This document shows, in pieces, positions 36,028 through 47,900 of a stretch of DNA of 64,000 bases. The translations under genes and the position numbers were made by a program. Source of the DNA: Oscarella lobularis (lineage: Eukaryota > Porifera > Homoscleromorpha > Homosclerophorida > Oscarellidae); the NCBI RefSeq assembly GCF_947507565.1, contig NC_089185.1, forward strand, positions 62,001 to 126,000. Reading direction: 5' to 3'. How positions within the stretch are numbered: the first letter of the stretch is position 1; the number at the start of each line of letters is the position of its first letter. Below the pieces are notes generated by a model that ran no database searches, was not told the DNA's origin, and saw nothing but the letters and a program-made list of their open reading frames with translations.

Positions 36028-36150
36028 CGCACGGCTCTGCCAGACAAGGAAACTTTGAAATGCGAAGAATCGGATCGTTTAGCGTTGATTAATTAATTAA
36101 TTAATTCCCTCAACCGAGGTTGTGCGCATGCTCTCTCCAAAAAATTACTC
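36028..36150 (-). pseudogene. Fragment copied from the macoilin 5' region
   Basis: The words CCAGACAAGGAAACTTTGAA, AAGAATCG, GGATCGTTTAGCGTTG and CCTCAACCGAGGTTGTGCGC follow, in the same order and orientation, macoilin exon 2/intron 1/upstream sequence at about 25977-26185 (CCAGACGAGGAAAACCTTGA, GGATCGTTTAGCGTCG, CTTCAACCGAAGCTGTGCGC), with deletions and an ATTA run inserted. It lies about 10 kb from the source and abuts the 3' end of the NEK9-like gene. Confidence 0.65.
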
Positions 36151-36155
36151 TATGA

Positions 36156-37083
36156 TTACATTATCGAACAAACTTTGCTACGAGACGGCTCTTGACTTCC
36201 GAAACTTCCTTCTACTTTTTCCTACAGCAAGAAAAAAAGGAAACTTCTCGCGCACAGACATCAGTATTTCAACGTCACTAACCTCCATCATTTTATCTAG
36301 TTTCTCCTGAAGCGATTTCACCGCTCCAACACTCTGCTGCAACATGACGTTTTGCTAAAAGGACAAGGCAATCTTACCGTGCGCTCAAGACCCCCTCTCA
36401 GCCCTGTACTTCAATCATATCCGACTTCAATTTCTGCACTTCATCTCTAAGCCGCTCTTCATACACCTAAAAATTCTTAAATATTAGCAAATTGACTATT
36501 CTTCTCGCGATTCACCCCAGCTTGACGATTACAAAATTCCTGAAATTCTTCGTCCTTTTGGCTTCGTTCACGCCGAAGCATTTCCAATTGCTCATCCACC
36601 TAGAAAAAAGACTCCAACAGCTCCCTACATCGTTTTTTCTCGACTGTACCCTTCTCTTTTCGTCTTCCAGCTGCTCAATTCGAGCCATAAGACTCTCCTT
36701 CGTTGCTGGCTTGATCTCTTCCGACGCGAGTCCACTGAAAAGAGAAATAGCGGTAGAGAGAACACTTCAAACGAGCGCTTACTGAAACGACGCCGCTTTA
36801 AAGTCCTTTCTCCCGTCTTGGCTCACCTAAAACACGAATACCAATACAACGCGACCCTTTTTTCGCCTCCTACACAAAGCGATAGAGAAGGAGAACTCGT
36901 CGAAGCTCGACTATAAAGAACATTCTTTCAATTTCAATGGAATTTTGACGTTGTATTGTACCTTCCAGCTGACGTAGATCGTCTCTTTCCTTTCACCGCA
37001 CCACTAAAACGAAAGTAAAACCCCTTTATTTCCTAAGAAAAAAACGAACCTTCTACGAGCTGGTCTCGGAGACGCCGTCTTAA

Positions 37084-37115
<32 letters not shown>

Positions 37116-40100
37116 CACGATTTTTCGAAGACCTTACCTTATGAATTGGAGACGGAAATTGCGTGCTTCGAGACGTCGACAAAGATCGTTCTTCGCTCGA
37201 AGGCCCATCTTCCGATTGGCTGTTAAATGACTGAATTTCGACTGCCTCTTCGAGCTCGCGACGAAGCCAAGTTCTCGTCTAATAAATAAAAGAAACGATG
37301 GAAATCGAAGCGTCTATCCTTACTCGACTTTCTTCTTCGTTTTCATCCGCCGTTGCCGTCGCTTTCTCCTCCGTTTCTTCCTCGATGACGGAGCTCTGAC
37401 TCTGCACGGTTTTCCTGCACGAAAAAACCGCTAAAAATACAATTATTTAACAGAGAAAAATTCTCAAAACCGAATCGTGACTCGTCGCAGCAAATTCAAT
37501 TTTCGCTTCAACGAACTCAAACTCCTTTTCCGCCCGCGATTCTTCCGCCTCTCCGACGCCTCATCGCTCAAAACGGGAACCGACGCTTCGACGTGAACGA
37601 AAACGTAACCCAAACACGAAACCAAGCCGACAACCTTCGCGGAAAGAATCCGATCCGGCAAACCCAAGAGCAAAGACGAATCCGTCCGATCCATCAACGA
37701 AATTTCCGTCGGCGACAAAATCGGCGCAGCAATATCCGCCAAATGAATCCCCAAACTCAAACTCGCCGTCGTCAACGGCCCCGTCATCGCCGCTATGACG
37801 TCCTGATAGGGAAATTCCGGCGGCGGCGGCGCATCGCTTAGAATTCTCGGACGTCGATGTCGTTTTTTGATTGTTTGCATTGGTTTAGCGGCGGCGGAGA
37901 GACGAGAACTCGATCCCGTCGTGGAAAGAGATGATAAAATCGACGATAAGGAGTCATTCGAAGTGATGCGATTACGCGCGCTTATACTTGTAGACGTCGC
38001 CATTTGCACGTGAATTGGTTCCGAAGACGAACGATTTCTACCCGGAAACGAATCGGAAGACAAATCCGTCGATCGTGTACCCTTATCCAATGAGGAGAAA
38101 TCCGGATTCTTTTCTTCGTCCGCCGTCGTCACGGATACGGTTTTCATAAATTGAGGTCTCGATCCCCATATAAAGACTTTATTGTCTTCCGTAGCGCAAA
38201 CCGTAAACGTTTCGCCACACGAAACAAGCTATAATAAAAAATAATTAAATTTACATTCATATCCGGGAACTTTTAACGCGCGCTAATAATTAACTTAGAG
38301 GTCTCTAGTGTATGTTTACCATGATATTTTGATCGAACATTGACTTGACTGTTGCAGTGAGATCGCGTTCTTTTCGATCTCCCGTTCCCAGCTGTCCCGC
38401 CTGATTGCTACCCAGCGTCAAAAGACTGCCCACTTCCGTGACGAGAGCCGTGTGCTTCGGTCCCATGGCAACGTCAACGACGCGATGCTTCGACAGCTGA
38501 CGAACGCAGGTGAATTGCCAGACGCCGTCCACGACGGCGTGCGTCTACAACATAGAAACAAAATTAAACAGAGACGAAAAAATCAATTAATAATATATAC
38601 CGGATTAAAAAGTTTCTTGACTGTCATGAGAAAACCGACGCGATTGTTTAGCCCAAGCTTATTATAAGCGTTGCTATGGCAACAAATGACGTAATCAATA
38701 CGTAAAAACGTCATATTTACCTTCCGGATGCGTAGACGGCTCCAGTGTCCGTAAGAAGCATGGTGCCGTCAATTCCACACACAGCGTGCCGTACGAGACA
38801 GTCCGAAGGAAGAGGAACTTTGACGGGAACGAGCCTTAATTCTTTCAATTGATATTCCGCCCCTTGGGGTTGGTTATTCACACTAGCGACGTAACGTAAC
38901 GTAACGTAAGAAGAATGATGTCACAAAGGTAAGCAACCAATCAAGAGAAGACGTTACGTTGCGTCACTAGTGTGAATGAATTGGCCTTTTCTCTTCTTAC
39001 TGAATCGATTGCGAACCGAGGCCGAGTTCCCCGTGCGAATTCTCTCCCCACGTGTATAGACTTCCGTCGGCGACGACGGCGGCGACGTGATGGGGTCCAC
39101 AGGCGACGTGAGTGACGTCTTCTTGAAGTAGCGTTTCGACGAGACGCGGTTTGTGGCAATTTCTCATACTGCCGTGACCAAGGCAACCGTACTGGCCCAA
39201 ACCGCAGCTCATCAGCAATCCATTGTCACTCACAAACATGCTGTACTCGTCCGAACAGCTAACCCTAGAAAGAAAGCGATATTGAAGTCCCTTTTTCACA
39301 TAAGCGACGTAACGTAATCGTAACGCGTAAGAACTCTTCTCTTCATTGGCTGTTTGCCTTTGTGACATCACACTCTTCTTGACCATATTTGGAAGTCACG
39401 TTACGTCACGTTACGTCGCGTCGCTTATGTGAAAGAAAGTTCAATTTACCTTATTATCGACTTTCCGTTGAGATGTTCAACGAGTCTCGGAACAGCGCAC
39501 GTCATCGTATCGTTGTGACCCAGCTGTCCACAGCTGTTTGAACCCCAAGAAAAGACTTCTCTTTCGCACGTGACAGCGAGAAGATGAGACGCCGAAACCG
39601 CAACCTAAATTCAATTAATTAATTAATTTAATTTAATTAAGCCTATTTTTACCTCCGTGACGTAACATCGACTGGGAAGCGTCCATGGCATGAGACAAAA
39701 TGTCGCCAAATCCAAATAATAAAGAGCGTATCTAAAATCCATAGCAACGGAAACGTTTCTGTTACTAGGCAACCACTCACTTTGAACTCGTTTTCGGAAA
39801 CGTCGCGTCTTCCTCCTCGCCGTCGCTAACAAACTTTTTCACCAACTAAAAAACCAGAGAAAAAATCGAATTAAAATCCAATTATCAATTATTTCATATA
39901 CAGGTGGAAGTCGATTGTTGACGAGACCCTGAGCAGAAGGCCTCACTTCCGGATTCCTCTGCAGCATATCATGAACCTAAAAACCCCAATTTTTTCCAAT
40001 AATAATAATAAAACATTTCCCACGTGTATTACCAGTCGTCGAAAGCCCTCGCTGTAGCTAGTGTTTACAGGAGCAAATTGTCCCTAATAGTTGCTAGAGA

Positions 40101-41806
40101 ACATTAAAGCGCGCTACGTAGCAAAGACGAACTTTCATTATTTTATTAACAAGAGCTGGTAAATTCGATCCCTCGAACGTTCGCTGTCGATTGGCCATTT
40201 CATAAACAACGCAACCAAGTGCCCATATATCGCTTTTGTTATTATAAGGCTTGCCCTCGCACTGAAAAAAATATATTTCGTATTAATTAAAAAATCGATT
40301 TTATTGGCACCATTTCAGGGGATATGTAATAGGGCGTTCCCAACACCGTATTGGCTCTTTGTTGAGATGCGCTCATGATTTTTGCTATACCAAAATCGCC
40401 CAATTTAATCATTCCATCCTTCATTAGAAACACATTGGCTGTCTTCAAGTCCCTAGAAACGAAAAATCAATTCAAAAAAAACTATTTTCCTTTTTTTACC
40501 GATGAAGAATATTATTTAGATGAATGTAGCAAAGTGCGTCGGCCATCTGCTGAAACATCATGAGAATCTCTTTCTCTTCCATTTCTTTTGTGCTGTGAGA
40601 CAGATACTCGGCCAGGGTTCTATTTAATAAATAAATAAAATCCATAAACACGTGATCATTTACCCACCCTCCATCTGCGTATTCCATCTCAATCATGAGT
40701 TTTCCGTCCTCTTCAAAATGATCATAATAAGCAATAATATTCGGATGATCAAGCATTGACAAAACTTGCACCTAATTCATCTATTAATTTATTAATTATA
40801 TGAGATACGGGATTTTACTTCGTTGACGGCCAATTGACGTTCATTAAATTTCAAATCCATGACATTAATTTCCTTCAATATAACCAGCGAATCTTCGTCT
40901 TTTTTTCGATACAAAACAGCCATTCCAAAAGCCCCTGAAAAAAAAACGAATTCATCTAATACTAAAATTTAATTAATTCGTGCCACGCCCACCCTTTCCA
41001 ACGACTCGAATTTTTTCAAAACGCGTCATCGATCGCCTGTGCGAATGAGACCATCCCCTCAATTTCTTCCTGTTCAAGTACAAATTCCCGGGGCAACATC
41101 GCCTGAGAAGAAAATCTTAATTAATTGATTAATTAATTATATTTATTATCTTACCCTTGATGACTATCATCGTCGTCGTCATCCGTATCACTTATCGAAT
41201 CAAAAAGATCGGAAACGGCGCGTACTTTGACCTAAAAAAAGAAAAAAAATTCGGTTTTTTTTTTAAAAATTCGATATTTTTGTTTCTTATTGCTTTGATT
41301 TGGCTCTCGATGCGACGTATGAGTCGTTTTCCGTCGTCGTTTTCGGCGACGTTCGACGCCAAAAAGTCCAAACTCGCCTTTCGACTTTTTTCCATAATCG
41401 AACCCAAACCCGAAAAGAAGCGCGTCGTTTCGTCGTCGACGTCGATCGTATCGATCGATATCTAGACGAAATCGCGTCGAAAAGGCTCGTTTCGTCGACG
41501 AAATGACGCGTTTATTACGGGTTCGTCTCCTCCGACCAAATAGAGGCGTCCCGCTTCGCTGTGGCTCACGATTGCGACGTGACGAGCCTTTTCGCCGCCG
41601 AGTCGTCGCTTGATCCAATCGAGTAGGTCCGATAGAGTCGATTTGTCGTAGCGAAAGAAGTCGAGAATGACGTCAGGCCACGTCGCCTCCATTAGAGCCG
41701 AAGATGAGGGGATTTTCGACGAGACGAGGATCAATTTGAGCGACGGAGACGACGACAGTAGCGTGCCCGACGTCGTTTCGACGCCCGAATCGTGAAAGTC
41801 GTCCAT
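36156..41806 (-). CDS. NEK9-like kinase: DUF4347-like, kinase, RCC1, coiled coil, CaaX
   Basis: About 20 exons. Start 41804-41806 opens MDDFHDSGVETTSG; the first two exons resemble DUF4347 (LKLILVSSKIPSSSALM, LLDWIKRRLG, HVAIVSHSEAGRLYLVG, then FLASNVAENDDGKRLI). The kinase follows: VVGKGAFGMAVLYRKK, Lys in LVILKEINVM, HPNIIAYYDHFEEDGKL, NILHRDLKTANVF, GDFGIAKI and VLGTPYYISPEM. RCC1 blades (WGSNSCGQLGHND, CGLGQYGCLGHGS, WGENSHGELGLGS, LGSNQAGQLGTGD) come next. The linker WLRRELEEAVEIQSF matches NEK9 WLRKELENAEFIP. A coiled coil then leads to the end RSKVCSIM, a CaaX box. NEK9 acts in spindle assembly through NEK6/7; NEK8 is ciliary. The DUF4347-like head and CaaX tail are absent from human NEK9. 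Confidence 0.85.
38876..38977. mobile_element. MITE-like inverted-repeat element 1
   Basis: 102 bp bounded by inverted repeats ATTCACACTAGCGACGTAAC and its near-complement GTTGCGTCACTAGTGTGAAT, with CGTAA repeats just inside. It fills most of an intron of the NEK9-like gene. The gene's splice acceptor (CGCTAG|TGTGAA) appears to lie within the terminal repeat. The core (TGATGTCACAAAGGTAAGCA) matches element 2 in reverse orientation. No coding capacity. Superfamily unknown; target-site duplication not clear. Confidence 0.8.
39294..39434. mobile_element. MITE-like inverted-repeat element 2
   Basis: 141 bp with ends TTTCACATAAGCGACGTAAC and GTTACGTCGCGTCGCTTATGTGAAA (near-complement). It sits inside the next intron of the same gene. 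The core (CTCTTCATTGGCTGTTTGCC, TTTGTGACATCACACTCTTC) is the reverse complement of the core of element 1 with a few differences, so the two belong to one family. Non-coding and presumably non-autonomous. Confidence 0.82.
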
Positions 41807-41991
41807 TTACGCCGGCGAATCCCAAAGAATAGGAGAAAGCAATCGCCCGTATATCCTTCTATTATTTCCTTAGTAAAAGAAGACAGAGGATAAATCTAAA
41901 AAATTACAAACAGATGCAAGAATACTTACTTAGTTACTTGGGAATAATTCACAAAAGCAAGTGTCCATGTATTACGGTGGGTTTAACTCTA

Positions 41992-44900
41992 TCAAACATA
42001 CGATTCTGGCATATCTGCAAATATTTCATTCTGAATTTCTTCCGGCGACAGAATGCCGTTGTCATCGTCCCCCCTTTCCCCCTCTCTTCCTTTCACGCTC
42101 TCCTCTCCCGCCTGTACATCGCCCAGCGGGCTAGAACCGCCCAAAAAACGCGAATCAAACGTCGAACTGCTTCCGTACGGCCTCATCTGCGCGACGAGCG
42201 GGGGCGCCGACTGTGGAACGCGCTGACTGTCCGCGCGACGTACAAGAGAAGGCGAAGTGCTCGGCGACGTGCCACCAGCCGTTCGAAGACATCCGCCGCC
42301 GCTGCCACGACCTAACGGACGTCCGGACTCAAATGCTCGTAAAACGGCTCTTCTATCCGGCAGCGGCGACGAATCGACGCCAGATACTTTATCTCTTCTC
42401 AACCAATCCTGCTGCTGATGCTGATGATGATGATGATGTTCCTCCAAAGGCGTTCGCGCCGATTGCGTTCGCCAAATTCGCGCCGCCGCCGATGAAGACG
42501 AACTCTCCGGCGAAGCGCTCGTTCTCTGTTCGTAAAGCCGATGGAAATTGCTTCCACCGACGGGCTGAAGCGACGGCGGTGGACGATGTGCCGCCGGCGG
42601 CGGTGGCGGCGGCGGCACTGGACGCGATTGAACAAGAGGAGAAACCGTTGAATTCGTCTGTTGTTGTTGTGAACTCGAATCCGTCATAGGCCGTTGAAGA
42701 TAAATGGAGCGATTGTAGCGAGTTGGACGAGTCGCCGCCGCCGCCGATCCCGAATAACTTCGAGTGCGAGACGAAGCGAACCCGGGCACGGATGACGACC
42801 ACGGAGAAAAATGAACTGTCGTCGCCGGAGACGAATGAGGCAGACTTCCGCCGCCCCCGCCGCCGCCGCGTTTCCAATCGGATGTATGACGGTCGTTACG
42901 TTGTGTTTTCCGCGTCCGCTCTCGTGGCGATGACTCGCTTCCACCGACTGCCCCGTCACGACGGCGGTAAACGTCGGCGGAACGTAATATCGCGACGGCG
43001 ACGACGGCTGTCGCATGCTCGAGAAACGAAACTGAGGCGTCGAAGTCGTCGAGGAATAGTCGAGTGTTGGCGGCGGTGGCGGCGGAGGTGGAGGCGGCGG
43101 AGGCGGAGGCGGCGGTGCCGGCGGTTGTTGTTGCAAAAAATGTTGACGTCTTGAGTTTGACCAACTTGCCGCCGCCGTCGACGACGACGATGGCGGAGTC
43201 AAAGCGACGGGAATTCGTCGAATTGCCATCGCTTCGGCGTACGTCGGCGGCTGGCGGACTTGCATCTGTTGCGTGCGAAAAAGACGCGACGTTTCCGGAC
43301 TGGCCGGCGCCGATTGGCAAAAACGAGTCGCCGCCCCCGCCGTCGCCGGAAACTGTGCCGGTGGCGCTGGAGCGGCGGGCGAAAAGGCGAGCGAAGACGC
43401 CGACGTGTCGGACTCAAGAGACGATTGCCGACTCTTCGCAAACGATCGCCAATATCCGTGTAAGCGTTCGGTTGCCGTAGCAATCGCCGCATTGGCGGCG
43501 GCGACGGCGGCATCCGAAGGTTCCTCCGTCTCTTCCGACGACGTCGCAACGGCGGCGGCGGGCGGCTGACCGGGTAAACGACGCGTCGTCTGCGGCGGAG
43601 CGACGGGCTGTCGCTTATGAATAACGAGTTGAGACGGCGGCGACGTCGGATAGCAATAACTATCAAGAGAATACGAAGAAAGATCGGGAGACTCCGTGAA
43701 AAAAGGCCGTCTCAACGACACTTCATCATCATCATCATCATCATCGTCCTCATCCTCATCCTCATTTTCTTCCGTATCGAGTAAGGACGGCATGGAGCCG
43801 CCGCCCGTCGTATGAAAAGAATTCCCCCCAAATCGTCCGGAATCGTGAACGCGTTCCAAACTGTTGCACGCCGATTGCGTAACCATGGTCGGAAGACGAC
43901 GCGGATGTTGGAATTCATCCGACGACGATTGCGTATTCTGCTTCTGCTCCTCCCCCGATTGGCTCAACCCGCGCGACAGTCGTCTCACCATAGCAACGTC
44001 TAAATCCTCCGCACTTTTCGTCGCGACAATCGCCGGCCCGCTATTGCTCTTCAAGTGCGCCGTCATAACGGGTTTTTCCGAATCGTTGCTCTGCATGGAC
44101 AGCGTCGACGTCGCCGCGTCGTCGGTCGACTCGCCGTAATCCATATCCGTCGACGACGTCGAATTGCGAATTTTCCCGCCGACCCCCTTTCGTCGTCGCC
44201 ACTTGGATTTTCCGTCGCCTTCGCTCTGAACGCGAACCAATCGCTTCTCCTCGCCTTGACGAAAGATAATCGGCAATTCCGGCGAAAAGACCTCTTGGCA
44301 ACGATCGATTATGAACTCGATGAGCGGCGGCACTTCGTTACGGACCGTCGACATCGAAGTTTCCGGCCAGAGAATGCTCGGCGAAATGCAAACGGAGATA
44401 TTATAAGCGTTCATGCTGTTCATATCCGCGTTTTCGGCGAAGTGAGACAGAAGCCAGAAGACGTGACGTAGGACCGTGTAATTTGCCGCCGGTAGCGAAT
44501 CAAGGACTCTATAGTAGTCCCACATAAAGAAAAACTCTACTTTTCCATTTATTCTTACTCTTGAATGCGTTGAATTCTATCCGCTTCTTCGAAATGATTG
44601 CTTTCGACGAGTCGCTCGTAATTTTTGCAGCAGAACACGCAATCCGGTAAGCTTCTCAAAAATTCCTTAGCAACGAAAAAAAATTTCCACCAAAATTCGC
44701 CATAGAATCTTTTTTTATCTCACTTTGATGACGCTGGACAAAACTAGAATGTCGACCTCATTGATATTAATCTCTTCCCCTACAAAATACATAGATTTTA
44801 ATTTTTAATTCTTTTCATTTTGTACCGGAATCGAGAGCCTCTTTGAATTCTTTCGCGTGTCTAGCGTTGCAAGATCGTCTCAATATCCCAGGAACGGTTG

Positions 44901-47900
44901 GTCCATCCCTGTACAGCCTCACTAGCATATCCTAGCAACAAAAAACCCCGTATATAATACTGGATCTAAAAAACGTCTTGTCGCTTCGTTTGCCTTTATG
45001 GGTGGAGGAAGATTTCCTCCTCTTATAATCAATGCCAAGTCTCTTCCAAATAATCTTAATCGCGAGAGAGAGAGAAGACATTCTATGACGTCCTATAGGA
45101 TGCCATGACAACAGTGTACCTTCGCATTTTGTCACTCATTCTTGGATCACCCGATTTTAATTTCGTTCTCGTCGCCCACTTCATCATCGGAGATTTCCTC
45201 AACGTCTTTCGTAGAAAAGTCTTGGGACCTTAGCGCGCGCGCTAATCACCAGGGAAACCAACACGCATCTAGCGCTCTAACCCTACCTGGTGACGAAGTA
45301 GCCGGTTTCTTCGCCTTTTTCAAAACAAATTGACACGTAGGTTTGCTGAGCGACTTGAGATCCGGTTCAGATTCAAAACTGCGCATGACCGTCTGCCGAT
45401 TATAGTAGCACTTGATAGCAAAAATACACTCATGCCCTAGAGACAAAGTCTCAAGAAGAAACGACGTCATTATCATCAGTTTCTACCTATGAGAGGATAG
45501 GCTATGTCGTCTTTCCCGGATATAACCCACAACCGGTAATAGGAAGGAGACTCCTGTAACTGAAACTAGAGCCAATACGCGGAAACTCTAAACACTGACG
45601 TCACAGTCGAGTTGTTCCAGAGCCTTTTCCACGGTCGATGTAGTCGTATCCGTTTTAGTAACTTTCAACGTCACCAATTGCAAAGCCTAAGAAAAAAAAG
45701 AAATTCAATTTTTTTCATTAAACATTTAGCTCTAAGTCTATTTACCGATGACGTCAAAACGGCTTTGTTGTGAATTTTCACCGTTGTCATTTTCGGTTCG
45801 ACGAATTCCCGCTGCTTCATGAGAAATCGTTCGAACAAGCAATACCACAACTCTTTCTCTTCAGGACACCTATGTAAATATAAATTATTTATTTATTTAT
45901 TTTATTTTTCTGAGATCTTACCCGAATGTGACAACGGCGTTCGTCGTTGGCCAGCCAATCACGAAAGACGACTCTCCACTATTGGAGAACTCGGACACCT
46001 CGTCCACGCAATCGGCAAGCCACATGTCCGACAATCTGACGTGATTCTTCAAGTGATACGACGACGACGACCTTGAGAAGGCAAAAAAAACAGCTGAAAA
46101 AAACAACAAAAACATTCCCCCCCAAAGCGGCATCTTACTTCTGCTTAGCGATCAATAAAACGTCACTGAATAAATACAAATACCGATCCTGTCGCGTGCA
46201 ACCCTAAAAATAGGAGAAAACATCCAGGGAATTATTTCTAAAGGAAATCCACTTACAGTCGTCAGCTTGACGGGACCCTCTTTCACGTAGAGTCGCACGC
46301 TCGACTTTGATCCGCCTTTCCAAGCTCGTATGACGCCCGGAGCGATGTTCGTCGACAAGCCGTGAACGACTCCGCAACTCAAATGACGCACGTGCTTCGA
46401 TCCGGTCATCGCCGCATAGCGAAGACCCCCATTGGACGTTTTCTTTTTCCGACCTTCCGACTGAAAGGGAAAGAAAATAATCTTTTTTTTAATTAAAACA
46501 ATTTCCAAACTCACGTCCAAAACGTCGAGCGATGACGTCAGATAGAGATTCTGAGCAAATCGTTCCTGAACTTGCGCCAATCTGGCCTAAAAGAAAAAAG
46601 AAAAAAATGAAAAAAAAGATGACACGGACGGGATTCGAACCCACTTCGTTTTCGAGATACTGCATTTCCTCCTGTCGTCTCTCAATCAACTATAAAAAAC
46701 ATCGACATTGCGCCGTCGTCGCGCGTCGTGATGACGACTTCCTCTTACTTGATTGACGCGACTCCCCGCTTCGCTCACATTGTTCGCGTCGGGATGACGT
46801 GTCGGCAACGTGTCGGCGAGATCGTCCAACAAGCGCCGATATTCATTCAAGCGTTCGATCTATCACAGAAACGATATAGCGCGCAGATGGGATTCGTCTC
46901 GCGCCCGGGATATTTTTATCTCTATGGGACCCATTCATTCATTCATTCAGCGTGTTCTTCGTCTTTTCGCCCTCTTATTCGCATTCCGATTCGCTACTTA
47001 CCGGCAACGCCATGAAAGAATCCAGGCTCGGATTGACGGTGCCACGCCTCACGTCGAGAAAGGCCGAAAAAGTGCTCGATTCGTCCTGTTTCGACTTGAG
47101 GAGTCTAAAAAAGCAGTCGATCGCTCGCTTGAGCATCGATCTAGGCCCGTTCCAGCGTCGTGGCACGCGCGAAGACCGAGTGGGGGAGCTATGTATAGAC
47201 GCGCGATGCTTTTTTAGTGACGCGTCTGCCACAATTCAATCGCGATCGCTGAGGAATCGGCGACGGCGCCACGCACTTAATAGAGCACTCTCACGCGCGC
47301 GCGCCACTGTAGACGCGACAGTAGCGAAACTAGAACCTCGCTACATCGAATCGGAATCACACGTAGGATGAGCGAGTGGGGTCGCACGCGAGACGCGCAA
47401 CTCAACTCTAATTCGATAAAACGACTGGAATCGACGACCTGGGGTCATACCACGACCAACCGCGCCATACCACCTCACGGAAGTTTTGCAATGAATGAAA
47501 TCGCGGTACAGGGGCCCTTTCGAGACTATGCGCGGCGCGATGACGTCAGGATCGCTGCTACTGTGTAGTGTGCGCGCCCCCATGTGTGCGATACGTGCGA
47601 GAGCGTTCGCTTACGTACTTCATCACTTTCGCGTTGTCGGCGCAGTAATCATCGTAAGCTGACCAAAAATTCTCGGCGAACAGTCCACCTGCACGATCGA
47701 GCGATGAAAAATAAATAAAATGGGGGGAATTCCGGATGAAACGCGAGCAAAAACGACGGCGACGAGCGCGCGTAGAAAAGAGGGAACTAATAGAGTAGGG
47801 TAATAGACGCGAGGTAGGAGACAAAAAATTTGCCTCAATCAAGCGAACGACGCTGCGATTGGGCAAAGATAATATTCGACGAACGCGCGAGGAAACGAAG

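Noticed and set aside
42684-43000. Alternative C-terminus of the ARHGAP20-like protein ending FIFNGL
   Set aside because: The unspliced continuation turns into Arg-rich sequence, whereas the other frame continues with Ser/Pro/Gln/His sequence of the same style and an acidic end (SPEEIQNEIFADMPESYV). A junction not yet pinned down is more likely, but the short form cannot be excluded.
42213-43569. Several plus-strand Arg/Ala-rich frames opposite the ARHGAP20-like tail
   Set aside because: They mirror the Pro/Ser/Gly/Arg-rich low-complexity coding sequence of the minus strand and lack conserved motifs or splice structure.
46560-46690. A complete minus-strand tRNA gene
   Set aside because: Only the T-arm-like part exists; the sequence where the 5' half should be is coding exon of the DH region.
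47220-47620. Plus-strand gene in the long intron of the ARHGAP20-like gene
   Set aside because: Frames here are short and Arg-rich, with no conserved motif. The segment is best read as an unusually long intron between the DH exons coding DNAKVMKY and FSAFLDVRRG.
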